64,000 nucleotides of DNA from an uncultured Saprospiraceae bacterium (GTDB lineage Bacteria; Bacteroidota; Bacteroidia; Chitinophagales; Saprospiraceae). The notes under the pieces are model-generated. The model was not told where the DNA came from and ran no database searches. It saw only the letters and a list, made by a program, of their open reading frames with translations. The DNA lies in assembly GCA_938015435.1 (NCBI GenBank), contig CALLPN010000010.1, positions 62,001-126,000 of the forward strand, read 5' to 3'. This document shows positions 8,519 through 18,439 of this stretch, piece after piece; the first letter of the stretch is position 1; each line of letters begins with the position of its first letter. Both the position numbers and the translations under genes were made by a program.

Positions 8519-10084
8519 ATGAATCAAATAAAAAAATTATCCATAGTTCTAATCTCGCTACTATTCTTTAGTTGCTCAGAAGACATAGAGCTTCAAAAGA
8601 ATGAATCCATTGCAACAACTACTGAAACAAGACAAGCAGTTATAGATGGAATTCTATACCGGCCTTGTGTTGAGATCACAGTGTTTATAGAGCCAAGCTG
8701 TCATGATAATTGGATAGATGGCACTGCAGGTGCAATAGAAGCTTATAATAATGTACAGGGAGCGGCCATCAAAATGACTCAAGTTTATACGCGACCCGCT
8801 GATATCGAAATATCATGTGACTATTATCCGAAAGAAACATTTATAGGTTTAGGAGAATGGCCAGAAGAAGACTATGCTATTGGTGAGCATATCTTCATCA
8901 ATGAAGCTTACGATATTGAATGTGAAGGAAATATGTGTTGGTATCAGGGAGTAATGATGCATGAGTTTGGACACAACCTTGGTTTTATACATGGTGATGA
9001 TCAATGTTTAGCTTATGTGACTACAGGTCCTCATGAAGTAGATCCAGCAACTGGAAAAGTTGTATGGGAAGGAATTGCTCCAGTTAACACTACTCCAAAC
9101 ATTAACCTTGCTCCTATTCATGTAGCCGGTACTGCAAATAAAGATGATGATGAAAATTCTGTTTTTAATGATTGGTGGGGTGATATGGTTTGCGATAAAT
9201 CAATATGCTCATTTTCATTCTTTGACAAATTAGCCCTCAAAACTATTTATCCAGATCCATTTGCATATATCCAAATTATTGGCGACAATGACCTTTGCTT
9301 TTCAGGAGAAAGTAAAACAACTATAATCTGCTTATCTAACGTACCATCAAATGCAACTTTCTCTGTGACAAGTGAATTACCAAGCAATGTTCTAAATAAC
9401 AATTGTATAGAATTCAATTTTAATAGTGTTGGGAATTTTGCAACCTCGTTTGAGTTTTGTATCGATGACTGTTGCGAAATTATTAATACAAACATTTTGG
9501 TCAACTCTGATTGTTGTTCGACATGTTATTGTGATTGTATAGATGATGATGGAAGTCCAATAAGAGAAGAAATACCTTGCTCGGAAACTACTAGTTGTGC
9601 AGATCTATTTGCTGGGGATCGTTACGATTGTGTGAGGGCTGTAGTCCCAACAGAATTCGATTATACATTGACAGGTGATGAAGAAATATGTGTAGTGGAT
9701 GGATATGGAACATTTTGTGTAAATGGTCTACCCGTGGGTACATCAACAAGCTGGATTATATATGGTCCTGAAGAGACTTACAAGAGAGATTCACCTAACA
9801 ATTGTTTAGCGTTTGACCTAAACGAGGCAGGAATTTATACAATTACGACTGAAGTATGCAACGGTGAATGTTGTCAGACTTTAATTCATACAATAGTAGT
9901 TTCAAATTGTTCAGAGTGTTATTGTGAATGTTGGGAGGAAAACTACAAATCAAACATACGAGATGATAAAAATATACTTTATCCTGGTTATCATCTCGTC
10001 CAAGTACCGATTGACTGTGATGAAGATTGTGAAGATGTTTATGATGGTGACTCCTTTAAAAATTGCGTCAAAAAAAGTCGATAA
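8519..10084 (+). CDS. Zinc metalloprotease lipoprotein with two Cys-rich PKD-like repeats
   Basis: The 521-residue protein has a lipoprotein signal (LLFFSC, Cys 19) and a metalloprotease domain at about 45-250. Its zinc motif HEFGHNLGFIH (148-158) is the extended HExxHxxGxxH of metzincins and M57-like proteases; His148, His152 and His158 would bind zinc and Glu149 be the base. The C-terminal half holds two related units, about 258-355 and 385-520. Each has an SxSW/TFSV strand, NxC(I/L)xF(N/D), an FEFC or TEVC strand and a CC pair. Each ends in a block with a CxCxC pattern (CYCDC; CYCEC) and acidic residues. Likely a surface-anchored protease; substrate unknown. No T9SS sorting domain is present. 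A strong terminator follows. Confidence 0.85.
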   Translation: MNQIKKLSIVLISLLFFSCSEDIELQKNESIATTTETRQAVIDGILYRPCVEITVFIEPSCHDNWIDGTAGAIEAYNNVQGAAIKMTQVYTRPADIEISCDYYPKETFIGLGEWPEEDYAIGEHIFINEAYDIECEGNMCWYQGVMMHEFGHNLGFIHGDDQCLAYVTTGPHEVDPATGKVVWEGIAPVNTTPNINLAPIHVAGTANKDDDENSVFNDWWGDMVCDKSICSFSFFDKLALKTIYPDPFAYIQIIGDNDLCFSGESKTTIICLSNVPSNATFSVTSELPSNVLNNNCIEFNFNSVGNFATSFEFCIDDCCEIINTNILVNSDCCSTCYCDCIDDDGSPIREEIPCSETTSCADLFAGDRYDCVRAVVPTEFDYTLTGDEEICVVDGYGTFCVNGLPVGTSTSWIIYGPEETYKRDSPNNCLAFDLNEAGIYTITTEVCNGECCQTLIHTIVVSNCSECYCECWEENYKSNIRDDKNILYPGYHLVQVPIDCDEDCEDVYDGDSFKNCVKKSR

Positions 10085-10128
10085 GAAATAAGCCGAAGCA
10101 AACATTTTTCACTTCAAATACTTAGAGC

Positions 10129-10165
10129 GTGGCTGTTAGTATATTTACTAACAGCCACCTTTGTT
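10129..10165 (+). terminator. Intrinsic terminator
   Basis: A 13-bp perfect stem, GTGGCTGTTAGTA / TACTAACAGCCAC (10129-10141 and 10146-10158), with loop TATT, is followed by CTTTGTTCTT. It lies 45 bases after the metalloprotease stop. Confidence 0.9.
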
Positions 10166-10271
10166 CTTACCATAGTGTGTCAAGTACAATTAGAGTAATT
10201 TAGAGCAATACTCTGTAAATTAGAACGATTTCAAAAAGGTTACACAAAAAAATATCACTTCTTACGGATAA

Positions 10272-10811
10272 TTAATCTTTGACAAACTCTCGGAACAATT
10301 CTAAGATATCTCGACCTGACTCTTCCGACAAATAAAGAAACTGTCCTTTTTTACCTATGATTTCATATCTGGGAACATTATACATTTGGTAAGCATCTCT
10401 AACATCGCCATGCTCTACTCGTGCGTGTATACCATTTGGTCTATGCTTTATTATAGCGGCTTTCCATTTTTCTGGAGTTTTATTTATGGATACATTTAAC
10501 ATTAGCACCCCTTCGCTTTCCATATCGTTTCGCAATTGACGATATTTATTAAAACCATTGATACATGGCTTACACCAACTAGCCCAAAAACTAAGATAAA
10601 TCACTCTCCCCCTAAAGTCACTTAGCATCTTGATACTTCCGTCTTCCATTATCATCTCAAAATCTGGTGCAAATTCTTTAATGACTTCCTCCTCGATGAT
10701 GACCTTTCCGATATCAATCTTTTGGGATTCAATATCTAATGTATCAATTCCTTGAGCTTGCAACCACAAAGAAAAAAGACAAAAGAATAGAACTAATTGA
10801 TATAAAGACAT
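10272..10811 (-). CDS. TlpA-like periplasmic thioredoxin-fold protein
   Basis: The 179-residue protein has a signal peptide (cleaved near SLWLQAQG). Its thioredoxin domain, about 46-178, begins with the redoxin-type segment FAPDFEMIMEDG. The active site is SFWASWCKPC, with redox cysteines 80 and 83. A cis-Pro loop is seen as NVPRYEII. TlpA/ResA-type proteins reduce disulfides in exported proteins or cytochrome c apoproteins. The gene stands alone and faces the metalloprotease gene, with a terminator between. The Cys-rich exported proteins nearby are plausible but unproven clients. Confidence 0.88.
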   Translation of the reverse strand: MSLYQLVLFFCLFSLWLQAQGIDTLDIESQKIDIGKVIIEEEVIKEFAPDFEMIMEDGSIKMLSDFRGRVIYLSFWASWCKPCINGFNKYRQLRNDMESEGVLMLNVSINKTPEKWKAAIIKHRPNGIHARVEHGDVRDAYQMYNVPRYEIIGKKGQFLYLSEESGRDILELFREFVKD

Positions 10812-11303
10812 CCAATCTATTTAAGTATTTGAATTAAATAACTCAATTTAAACAATTACCTAGACAATACCCTTCATAATCTAAAAAAGCCTACAAGTTA
10901 CACTCTTGAGATGTTATAGTTCAAATCAATTATCAGACTCCCCTATTTTGCATCATCGACTCTATCAACCCTCACGACTCTAGAGGTCCCAAAATCTATC
11001 ATTTGTTATCCACGCGTCTACATTCAATTATTTTGCTTCCAGATCTGTGAATAGCCAATATAATATTATACTTTAGTGTAAGTTTGAATGTTATTCTATT
11101 CCCTTTCGCGATTGTTGGTTATTTGGTGTGGAACAATTGTGATGTTGTATTGTAGATACTCGTTTCAAAATAAACCGAATTTGTTCTGAAACTTGGAAAG
11201 ACAACTCTTCAATGGAAAATGATGTATGACAATTGACAAAATTGTAAAATTTCAAGTTTGAATTAATGTTTTGAAAGAGAATAGGAGCCGTAAAAAATGA
11301 GAA
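10812..11303. other. Gene-free interval between divergent genes
   Basis: About 490 bases. It must carry the promoters of the thioredoxin gene (leftward) and the SprB-repeat gene (rightward). I see no clear TAnnTTTG box, ORF or strong hairpin. Confidence 0.5.
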
Positions 11304-14114
11304 ATGAGAAAATGTCTATTGTTTATTTTTATAGCACTAAGCTGTCATGTAGCGATAGCACAGGAAGTTCTACTAAGTACCCTTAATCAGCTATATTCTT
11401 TCAATGTGACAAATTGCACATTTCAATTAGTTGCGAATTTAGAAATTCAAGTCTACGATATTGCATATGCTCCTGACGGAGATCTGTATGGTATAACCGG
11501 AACCGGGAATCTCTTTCTTATAGATCAAACCGATGGTAGTATTGACATAATTCATTCCTTTTCAGGACAGATATTCAATTCATTGACCGTCAGTGCCGAT
11601 TCTAAGGTTTATGCTACAGGATTAAACGGGCAGCTATGGTACTATGATCTCAATTCTCAACAAGAAACCTATGTTGGAGATGTAGGCTTTGGAGCCACTG
11701 GTGATTTAACATTCAATGATGGTAAACTATATGTTGCCGTTGGTGGAGATGATATCGTGGAGATTAATCTTGATTCCCCAGGTAATAGTCAAGTTGTTAT
11801 CAATGAAAGTGTCGATGGTTCGGTATGGGGAATCTTCTCTTTCGCAACTAGCTGTAGCGAAATATCGTCCTATGTGGCGACCAATAACAATTCCGATATC
11901 TATGAAGTTGACTTTGAAAACGGGTCATTCAATTTCATTTGCCAACTCCCTTTTCAAGTTACTGGGGGAGCCAGTGAATTTGAATTTTTAGGATCTGACC
12001 CAGTATATATTGATGATATCACTATATCCATCCCTGATTGCAACTCAAATGATGGACAAATCCTTATTGAAGCATCTGGCGGTTTAGGGACTTTGTTCTA
12101 CAGTCTTAATGGTTCTTCAGAACAAGTATCAAATGAATTTAACAATTTGTCTAGCGGTATTTACAACGTAGTGGTTGTAGATGAAAACGGTTGTTCAATA
12201 GATGAAGAAATAAATCTAGTAGGAACCACTACGCCAATAATAATAGATGTGATAGTCGTCGATCCTTTCTGCAATAATGGAACGGGATCTATTGTAGTCA
12301 TAGCTGAAGGCGGTACAGGGTCTATTCAATACTCTATAGATGGTAATGTATATCAAGACTCTAATACTTTCCTTGATCTTTTAGCAGGAACCTATAGAGT
12401 AACCATTATCGATGAAGAAGGCTGTGAAGCGGATGAGGAAGTAGTGCTTACCCTTGATGTTCCACCTGCTATCCAAGACGTTATAATTCAACAGCCTAGT
12501 TGCGGAGTTTCTGATGGAATTATTGAAATTATAGCTACAGGCACGCAACTCATGTATTCCATTGATGGCATTAATTTTCAAAATTCAAATGTTTTTTCAG
12601 GACTTAATTCAGGTGTCCTAGAAGTATTCGTTATAGACAATAATTCATGTTTGGAATCAATAATAATCATAATCGAAAATCAAGGCGATGTGCCTATTAT
12701 TGACAACATCATTGTAAGTAATGCTACTTGTGGTTTAAACAATGGAGCTATTTTAGTCGAAGCCAGTGGTGGCCTTGGAAATTTAGAATATTCCATAGAC
12801 AATATTACATTTCAATTATCTCCAAATTTCGACAATATCACCCCAGGCAATATTACTGTTTTTGTAAGAGATGAGTTGAATTGCATTATTACTTATGAAA
12901 CTGTAATAAGTAGTGGTATAGCACCAGAGATAATTATACTTAATCAAATCGATATTGATTGCATAAATAGTTTTGGAAGTATATTAATTGAAGTTATCAA
13001 TGGATCAGAACCATATGACTACAGTATAAATAATGTCTCACAACAAACAGGAGAGTTTATCAATTTAGAAAACGGTTCATATCAAATACTAGTAGAAGAT
13101 AGCAATGGTTGCACTGCAACATCTTTTGTAGAAATAGATTCAATAGTTACTATAGAAATCGAAAATTTCGTAAAGTTTAATACATCATGCGGATTAGATA
13201 ATGGTATCATTGAAATATCTACTTCTTCAAATAATTTCAACTGTATATTGAACAATGAAGATCAGGGTAACACTACTGTATTTAACAATCTCAAGCCTAT
13301 GTTCTATGAACTGATCGTAGTAGATGAAAACAACTGTAGTGATTCGATTGAACTTACTATCGAAGAGACTTTACCTTTTGTCATTGATAGCATTTCGATC
13401 ACTCACAATACTTGTGGACTGAATAACGGGGAAATTGAAATCTTACACTCTAACAGTGATTTTGAAATAGCCATAAACAACAATGAATATAGTAGCGAAC
13501 AGATATATCAAGACTTAGCTCACGGAGAGTATGTTATATCTGCAGTAAGCATGGAGGGTTGTTACTTTAGAGATACTATACAAATCAATGATAGCGATTC
13601 TATTTCAGTAGAGATAATCGTAAGAAGTACATCCTCCTGTAACGAAGACATAGGTTCTGTTGAAATAAATTCACTTAACTCTATAGATAACTTAATCTAC
13701 ACTCTAAATGATGCAAATGTAATTCCTGAAGGTTCGATCATTTCGAATCTTTCGTTCGGCAATTACGAATTATATATACAAGATGAAAATCAATGTAACA
13801 CAACAAAATACTTCACTATTCTACAAGGTGATTGCGAAGTACATATTCCAAATATATTTAGCCCTAATTCGGATGGTCAAAATGATGAATTCCAGCTTTA
13901 CATTTCACCAAATTTCAGGGGCTCTTTAGATAAATTTGATATTTATGACCGATGGGGAAACTTAGTCTTTCAAGGAAGTGACATTCACTCTAGTTGGAAT
14001 GGAAAGTTCAAAGGTCAGCTTGCAACCGTTGGAGTCTATGTATACCATATAGTATTATCGAACGAAGATTTATCTAAATCCGTATTGACAGGAGACGTGA
14101 CCTTGATAAGATAA
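11304..14114 (+). CDS. Large SprB-repeat surface protein with type B T9SS sorting domain
   Basis: The 936-residue protein starts with a signal peptide (ending AIAQE) and a beta-propeller-like domain (about 20-230) with repeated DG(D/K)L/VYA strands. About eight to nine SprB-like repeats of 70-80 residues follow (about 235-830), each with a xxxCG(L/V)xxGxIxI start and a YxVxVxDxNGC strand. The C-terminal 90 residues (IPNIFSPNSDGQNDEF to VLTGDVTLIR) are a gliding motility-associated C-terminal domain, which directs T9SS export and surface attachment. The ATG at 11304 is used; an ATG at 11297 is out of frame. Expected on the cell surface in adhesion or gliding. Confidence 0.92.
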   Translation: MRKCLLFIFIALSCHVAIAQEVLLSTLNQLYSFNVTNCTFQLVANLEIQVYDIAYAPDGDLYGITGTGNLFLIDQTDGSIDIIHSFSGQIFNSLTVSADSKVYATGLNGQLWYYDLNSQQETYVGDVGFGATGDLTFNDGKLYVAVGGDDIVEINLDSPGNSQVVINESVDGSVWGIFSFATSCSEISSYVATNNNSDIYEVDFENGSFNFICQLPFQVTGGASEFEFLGSDPVYIDDITISIPDCNSNDGQILIEASGGLGTLFYSLNGSSEQVSNEFNNLSSGIYNVVVVDENGCSIDEEINLVGTTTPIIIDVIVVDPFCNNGTGSIVVIAEGGTGSIQYSIDGNVYQDSNTFLDLLAGTYRVTIIDEEGCEADEEVVLTLDVPPAIQDVIIQQPSCGVSDGIIEIIATGTQLMYSIDGINFQNSNVFSGLNSGVLEVFVIDNNSCLESIIIIIENQGDVPIIDNIIVSNATCGLNNGAILVEASGGLGNLEYSIDNITFQLSPNFDNITPGNITVFVRDELNCIITYETVISSGIAPEIIILNQIDIDCINSFGSILIEVINGSEPYDYSINNVSQQTGEFINLENGSYQILVEDSNGCTATSFVEIDSIVTIEIENFVKFNTSCGLDNGIIEISTSSNNFNCILNNEDQGNTTVFNNLKPMFYELIVVDENNCSDSIELTIEETLPFVIDSISITHNTCGLNNGEIEILHSNSDFEIAINNNEYSSEQIYQDLAHGEYVISAVSMEGCYFRDTIQINDSDSISVEIIVRSTSSCNEDIGSVEINSLNSIDNLIYTLNDANVIPEGSIISNLSFGNYELYIQDENQCNTTKYFTILQGDCEVHIPNIFSPNSDGQNDEFQLYISPNFRGSLDKFDIYDRWGNLVFQGSDIHSSWNGKFKGQLATVGVYVYHIVLSNEDLSKSVLTGDVTLIR

Positions 14115-14206
14115 AAAGTTACTTCTAAGTCCGAATTAACAATCCATATAGAATCAAACCTCTAAATTAATTTCAAAGAATTAATATAAAAATACAATTC
14201 GAAGAA

Positions 14207-16723
14207 TTACACGTTACGCAGTATTTCCAATGGACTTCTCTTGACTACGTCTCTACTATTCAATAATCCTATAACCACTGTTAAGGCAACAATGAAGACA
14301 AAGATTCCTAAGATTGGCCACCAACTAAGATTAAAATCTAACTCGAAAACAAACTTCGCTAAAACATAACTTCCTCCCACTGCTAACATGATTCCCGTCA
14401 ACGCTGACAAGCCACCCAATGCTGCATATTCTACCGCATTGATTCTATAAATTTTCTTTTCAACAGCACCCAATGTTCTAAGCAATACGCTTTCACGAAT
14501 CCTTTGAAACTTAGAAAGGAAGAGCGAACTGATCAAGACGATAAGACCGATCAAAATACTGAATCCGGCCATAAACTTAATTACATAACTCACCTTTGTA
14601 ACAATATCATTCAATGTAACTAATATACTTCCAAGATCTATAACCGATGCGCTAGGCATAGATTGGACTACCGCATTACGAAAGTCCGCAGTAACTTGCT
14701 TATCTGGTGACTTGGTTACTAATATCATAAACTGTGGAGCGTCTTCTAACACACCCGTAGGAAATAGAATAAAAAAACGAGATTCCATTTTCCTGAAATT
14801 AATTTTACGTATACTTCCAACATAAGTCTTGATTAAAGCGCCTTGGACATTCCATATCAACTCATCACCAATCTCAACATCTAGTCCATCTGCATATCTC
14901 TCACTTAATGAAATCTGTATCGAATCTCCGCCATCATGGACACCGGTATATACTCCATCTAACAATTTATCATCGGGTGACATCACTTCTCTATAGCTCA
15001 CCCTTGCTTCTCTATTCGCAGCCCATCTTGAAGCAGTTCGAGTACTGTCTTGCATCCAATCTTTCTTAGTCCTTCCTTGCCATGCAGCAAGCTCCATCGT
15101 CACTACCGGCACATTCTGGATGACTGGCATGTCAAAAGATTTGGTAATAGTTTCTATTTCCTCTTTTTGATCCGCTTCGATGCCGAAGACAATCATATTT
15201 GGTTGATTACCGACGCCCATTCCTTCTACATTACCTAAGATCAAGCCTTGAAGTATAAATAGTAAAGTCAGTATGCCTGTACCTAAACCTATTGAAACTA
15301 CCAAAGTTTGCGTTTGATTATTAGGGCGATATAAATTAGATAATCCTTGCCTTAACACGAAACTTGCTTGTTGGGGAAGAAATCTTCTAACACCCCAAGT
15401 CACTAATTTTGCTACTCCAAATAAAACCAAAAATGCCACTAATATACCTAATGTAAATACACCAGCCTCTAGAATCGAACCTGTCAATGAATACAAAAAT
15501 CCAGTAATTGATAAGATGATTAATAAGTAAATTAACCAGCGCAAAGGATCGGCCTTTACAGGATCATCACTAATTCTTAAGGTCTTTAATGGAGTAATAT
15601 TTCTGACACTCAATAATGGACCTAAAGCAAATAAAGTAGTAATCAATACTCCCATCAAAAAGCCTTTGATCATAGCGCTCGAGGAAATTGTCATATTGAC
15701 TTCGTAGGGCAAGAATCCTTTGAGAACAATGGGCAAAATAACCTGAACAATACTTCCAATGGCTACTCCGGTAATCACGCTGAGTACACCAAGCACAAAT
15801 ATTTGCAAAAAATAAACCATAAAGGCTTCTTCTCCACGCATACCTAGACAACGCAATATTGCAATACTCTGAACCTTGGTCTTAACATAGATCAATACAC
15901 TGCTGGCGACTCCAATACAAGCTAACAGTAATGAAATCAAAGCTACGAGGTTAAGAAAATTATTTAGATTAGAAAACGCAGCCTGAAGATTTTCTCTTTG
16001 ATCTTCGACAGTTGTCACTTGCATTGATTCATTTCTAAATCTTTGTTTCCTTACTTTCTTCCAGGCATTTAGATCTATATCCGAATGTACTTTGTAGTAT
16101 TTTTTATAGTTCACTAAACTACCTGGCTGTATCAATTCTGTCGCGTGTATTTCTGCTCCTGATATATATACCGAAGGTGCAAAAGACGACCCCATATCAA
16201 CACTCCCAAACGCACTCATCAAACGACCATGAATTGGAAATGTAATCTCACCCAATTTGATAGAATCTCCGACTGAGAGTCCATATTGAAGCATCATTCC
16301 ATCATCAACTAATGCATATCTTCCTGTTTGATAGGTATCGCCTGCAGAAGAGGGTTCCGTAAGCAAACTTCCATAATAAGGAAAACCGCCTGTCAACCCT
16401 TTGAGCCGGACAAATTGGCTTTGCGCAATAGAGGGCAGGTAAGACATAGAAAACAATTCTACTTCTGTAGATTGCTCCGCAGACAATGAATCCAGAGAAA
16501 CTAGAAGTGATTCGGGTATTGGTTTTTTACCACCAACAGTCATATCAGCGCCTAAGAGAGATTTAGATTGTAATTCTATATCTCTGATAAGGTTATCATT
16601 GAATGAGTTGATGGCCACCAAGGCAGCTACACCTAGTACTATCGAGGACATAAATAGCAACAATTTTGATCTGTCCTTTCTACTATCTCTTATTGCTGTT
16701 TTGATTATGATCGGCCAATTCAT
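14207..16723 (-). CDS. ybbP: FtsX-like ABC transporter permease (YbbP type)
   Basis: The 838-residue inner-membrane protein starts with a TM segment (about 20-42), a large periplasmic MacB-type domain (45-240), then two FtsX-like permease cores (about 250-380 and 710-835) separated by further TM segments and a second periplasmic domain. This duplicated architecture matches YbbP. With the overlapping ATPase gene (ATGA, 4-bp overlap at 16720-16723) it forms an ABC system. Members act in lipoprotein or peptide handling or mechanotransmission; the exact substrate is unknown. The tesA-like gene on the other strand supports the YbbAP assignment. Confidence 0.88.
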   Translation of the reverse strand: MNWPIIIKTAIRDSRKDRSKLLLFMSSIVLGVAALVAINSFNDNLIRDIELQSKSLLGADMTVGGKKPIPESLLVSLDSLSAEQSTEVELFSMSYLPSIAQSQFVRLKGLTGGFPYYGSLLTEPSSAGDTYQTGRYALVDDGMMLQYGLSVGDSIKLGEITFPIHGRLMSAFGSVDMGSSFAPSVYISGAEIHATELIQPGSLVNYKKYYKVHSDIDLNAWKKVRKQRFRNESMQVTTVEDQRENLQAAFSNLNNFLNLVALISLLLACIGVASSVLIYVKTKVQSIAILRCLGMRGEEAFMVYFLQIFVLGVLSVITGVAIGSIVQVILPIVLKGFLPYEVNMTISSSAMIKGFLMGVLITTLFALGPLLSVRNITPLKTLRISDDPVKADPLRWLIYLLIILSITGFLYSLTGSILEAGVFTLGILVAFLVLFGVAKLVTWGVRRFLPQQASFVLRQGLSNLYRPNNQTQTLVVSIGLGTGILTLLFILQGLILGNVEGMGVGNQPNMIVFGIEADQKEEIETITKSFDMPVIQNVPVVTMELAAWQGRTKKDWMQDSTRTASRWAANREARVSYREVMSPDDKLLDGVYTGVHDGGDSIQISLSERYADGLDVEIGDELIWNVQGALIKTYVGSIRKINFRKMESRFFILFPTGVLEDAPQFMILVTKSPDKQVTADFRNAVVQSMPSASVIDLGSILVTLNDIVTKVSYVIKFMAGFSILIGLIVLISSLFLSKFQRIRESVLLRTLGAVEKKIYRINAVEYAALGGLSALTGIMLAVGGSYVLAKFVFELDFNLSWWPILGIFVFIVALTVVIGLLNSRDVVKRSPLEILRNV

Positions 16724-17415
16724 ACGATCGAGTCTGATTTTAGAGATTGATCACTTACAATCTTACCTCCTTTGAGTTTTATGATTCGATCGGTCTTATT
16801 AGCCAATTCCATATCATGGGTCACTATAACCAATGTAGTCTGCTTTTCTTTATTTAAATCAAAAAGTAAATTTTCAACTATGAGGCCCGTCTCTTCGTCT
16901 AAATTTCCTGTAGGCTCGTCTGCAAAGAGGATCTCTGGATCATTGCTAAATGCTCTAGCTAATGATACACGCTGTTGCTCTCCACCAGATAATTGACTTG
17001 GATAATGATGGTGCCTTCCGCCTAGTCCTACCCTTTCCAAAAGCTCTATAGCCTTTGATCTAGCTCCTTTGGCTCTTCCTTGTAATTCCAGAGGAATCAT
17101 TACATTCTCTAATGCGGTGAGTGTAGGTAACAATTGAAAATTTTGAAATATAAATCCGACTTTAAGGTTTCTGATTTCAGCCTTTTCATTTTCTGTCATC
17201 TGACTTATAGCTGCACCTGCGAGATAAAGCATTCCGCTTGAGGGATTATCAAGCCCTGCACACAAACCTAGCAAGGTAGTCTTACCAGAGCCTGAAGGGC
17301 CCACTATCGATAAGGTCTCCCCCCTCGTAACATGGAAGTTGATGTTATCCAAAACTGTCAAATCCTTATTGACGCCTTTATATGTTTTAAAAATCTTCTT
17401 CGCTTCAAGAATCAT
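16720..17415 (-). CDS. ybbA: ABC transporter ATP-binding protein (YbbA/LolD type)
   Basis: The 231-residue ATPase carries Walker A GPSGSGKTT (about 39-47), Q-loop FQNFQLLP, signature LSGGEQQRVSLARA (about 141-154), Walker B EILFADEPTGNLDEET and the switch His in VTHD. The N-terminus and the DEPTGNLD box are typical of the MacB/LolD/YbbA subfamily that powers FtsX-type permeases. Its end overlaps the permease start by 4 bp, so the two are translationally coupled. Confidence 0.94.
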   Translation of the reverse strand: MILEAKKIFKTYKGVNKDLTVLDNINFHVTRGETLSIVGPSGSGKTTLLGLCAGLDNPSSGMLYLAGAAISQMTENEKAEIRNLKVGFIFQNFQLLPTLTALENVMIPLELQGRAKGARSKAIELLERVGLGGRHHHYPSQLSGGEQQRVSLARAFSNDPEILFADEPTGNLDEETGLIVENLLFDLNKEKQTTLVIVTHDMELANKTDRIIKLKGGKIVSDQSLKSDSIV

Positions 17416-17487
17416 AAGTAAGTTTTATATACAGGTAGAACTTATATACATTAATTTCGTTCTACGAATCACTTGAATATTATATAA

Positions 17488-18279
17488 ATGAACAATAATC
17501 ATAGACGAATACCTAATAAAGCGAACATCGACGACTATAAAAGGTTGTATTCGCTAAAATCGATTGATAAGACCTATAACAATCTTATCAATGGCAGTAA
17601 GACCATGAGCTTATTGATTTTAGTAACATGTATCACTTTTATCGGATGCAAAGATGATAAGTCTACACCCAATCAATCACAACAAGCAGTTAAAAACGAG
17701 GTAATCACTGTTGAAAGTGAAAAGTCTGACAAAAAGGTGATACTATTTTATGGTAATAGCCTCACTGCTGGATATGGATTAGATGAAAACGAATCCTTCC
17801 CTTCTATCATCGAAGACAGAATAGATTCATTAAACCTCAAGTATACTGTGGTGAATGCTGGACTTAGCGGTGAGACTACCTCTGGTGGCCTCAAGAGAAT
17901 AGATTGGGTAATGAAGCAGAAAGTCGACATCTTCTTCCTAGAGCTTGGTGCAAATGATATGCTCAGAGGCTTACCGATAGCCGAAACTCGCAAAAATCTT
18001 TCTGAAATCATTTCTATTGTTAAGGTCAAAAATCCAAAAGTTAAGATTGGTCTATGTGAAATGATGGCTCCACCAAACATGGGAGATGAATATGTAAGAG
18101 AATTCAACAAGATTTACAAAGACTTATCTTCTTCTTTCGAAATCACATTTGTACCGTTTTTCTTAGACGGTGTTGCTGGGCATGAAGATCTATTACTAAA
18201 AGATGGTAAGCATCCCAATGCAGAAGGTCAGAAGATTGTTGCAGAAAACATTTGGAATTCGTTGGAGACCATGTTGTGA
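17488..18279 (+). CDS. tesA: TesA-like GDSL/SGNH hydrolase (arylesterase / lysophospholipase L1), lipoprotein
   Basis: The SGNH hydrolase domain covers about residues 83-263. Block I reads FYGNSLTAGYG (Ser91, with Asn in place of the Asp of GDSL), block II is NAGLSGET, block III is GANDMLRG, and block V is DGKHPNAEG with the catalytic Asp and His. TesA-type enzymes cleave acyl esters and thioesters in the periplasm. A lipobox (FIGC, Cys54) suggests envelope anchoring rather than a free periplasmic enzyme. An in-frame ATG at 17605 would give a 224-residue form starting 14 residues before the Cys. The longer start supplies the basic residues a signal peptide needs, so the start is unsettled. 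The gene is divergent from ybbA-ybbP, as in E. coli. Confidence 0.9.
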   Translation: MNNNHRRIPNKANIDDYKRLYSLKSIDKTYNNLINGSKTMSLLILVTCITFIGCKDDKSTPNQSQQAVKNEVITVESEKSDKKVILFYGNSLTAGYGLDENESFPSIIEDRIDSLNLKYTVVNAGLSGETTSGGLKRIDWVMKQKVDIFFLELGANDMLRGLPIAETRKNLSEIISIVKVKNPKVKIGLCEMMAPPNMGDEYVREFNKIYKDLSSSFEITFVPFFLDGVAGHEDLLLKDGKHPNAEGQKIVAENIWNSLETML

Positions 18280-18378
18280 ACAATAACTTCTTATGATTAA
18301 CCTATGTGATTGGCCCTAGCATCTGTTTTAAGACTTAACAACATCAATTCGTTAAGAGACAACAACATTGATATAATT

Positions 18379-18410
18379 TAAAAAAGAGCTACAAGATGTA
18401 TATCCTGTAG
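18379..18410 (-). terminator. Intrinsic terminator for the minus-strand T9SS gene
   Basis: On the minus strand CTACAGGA (18410-18403) pairs with TCTTGTAG (18396-18389), 8 bp with one G-U. A CTC then a run of six T follows. Confidence 0.7.
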
Positions 18411-18439
18411 GACTTTCTAGTTAGTAGAAAACTTCTTCT

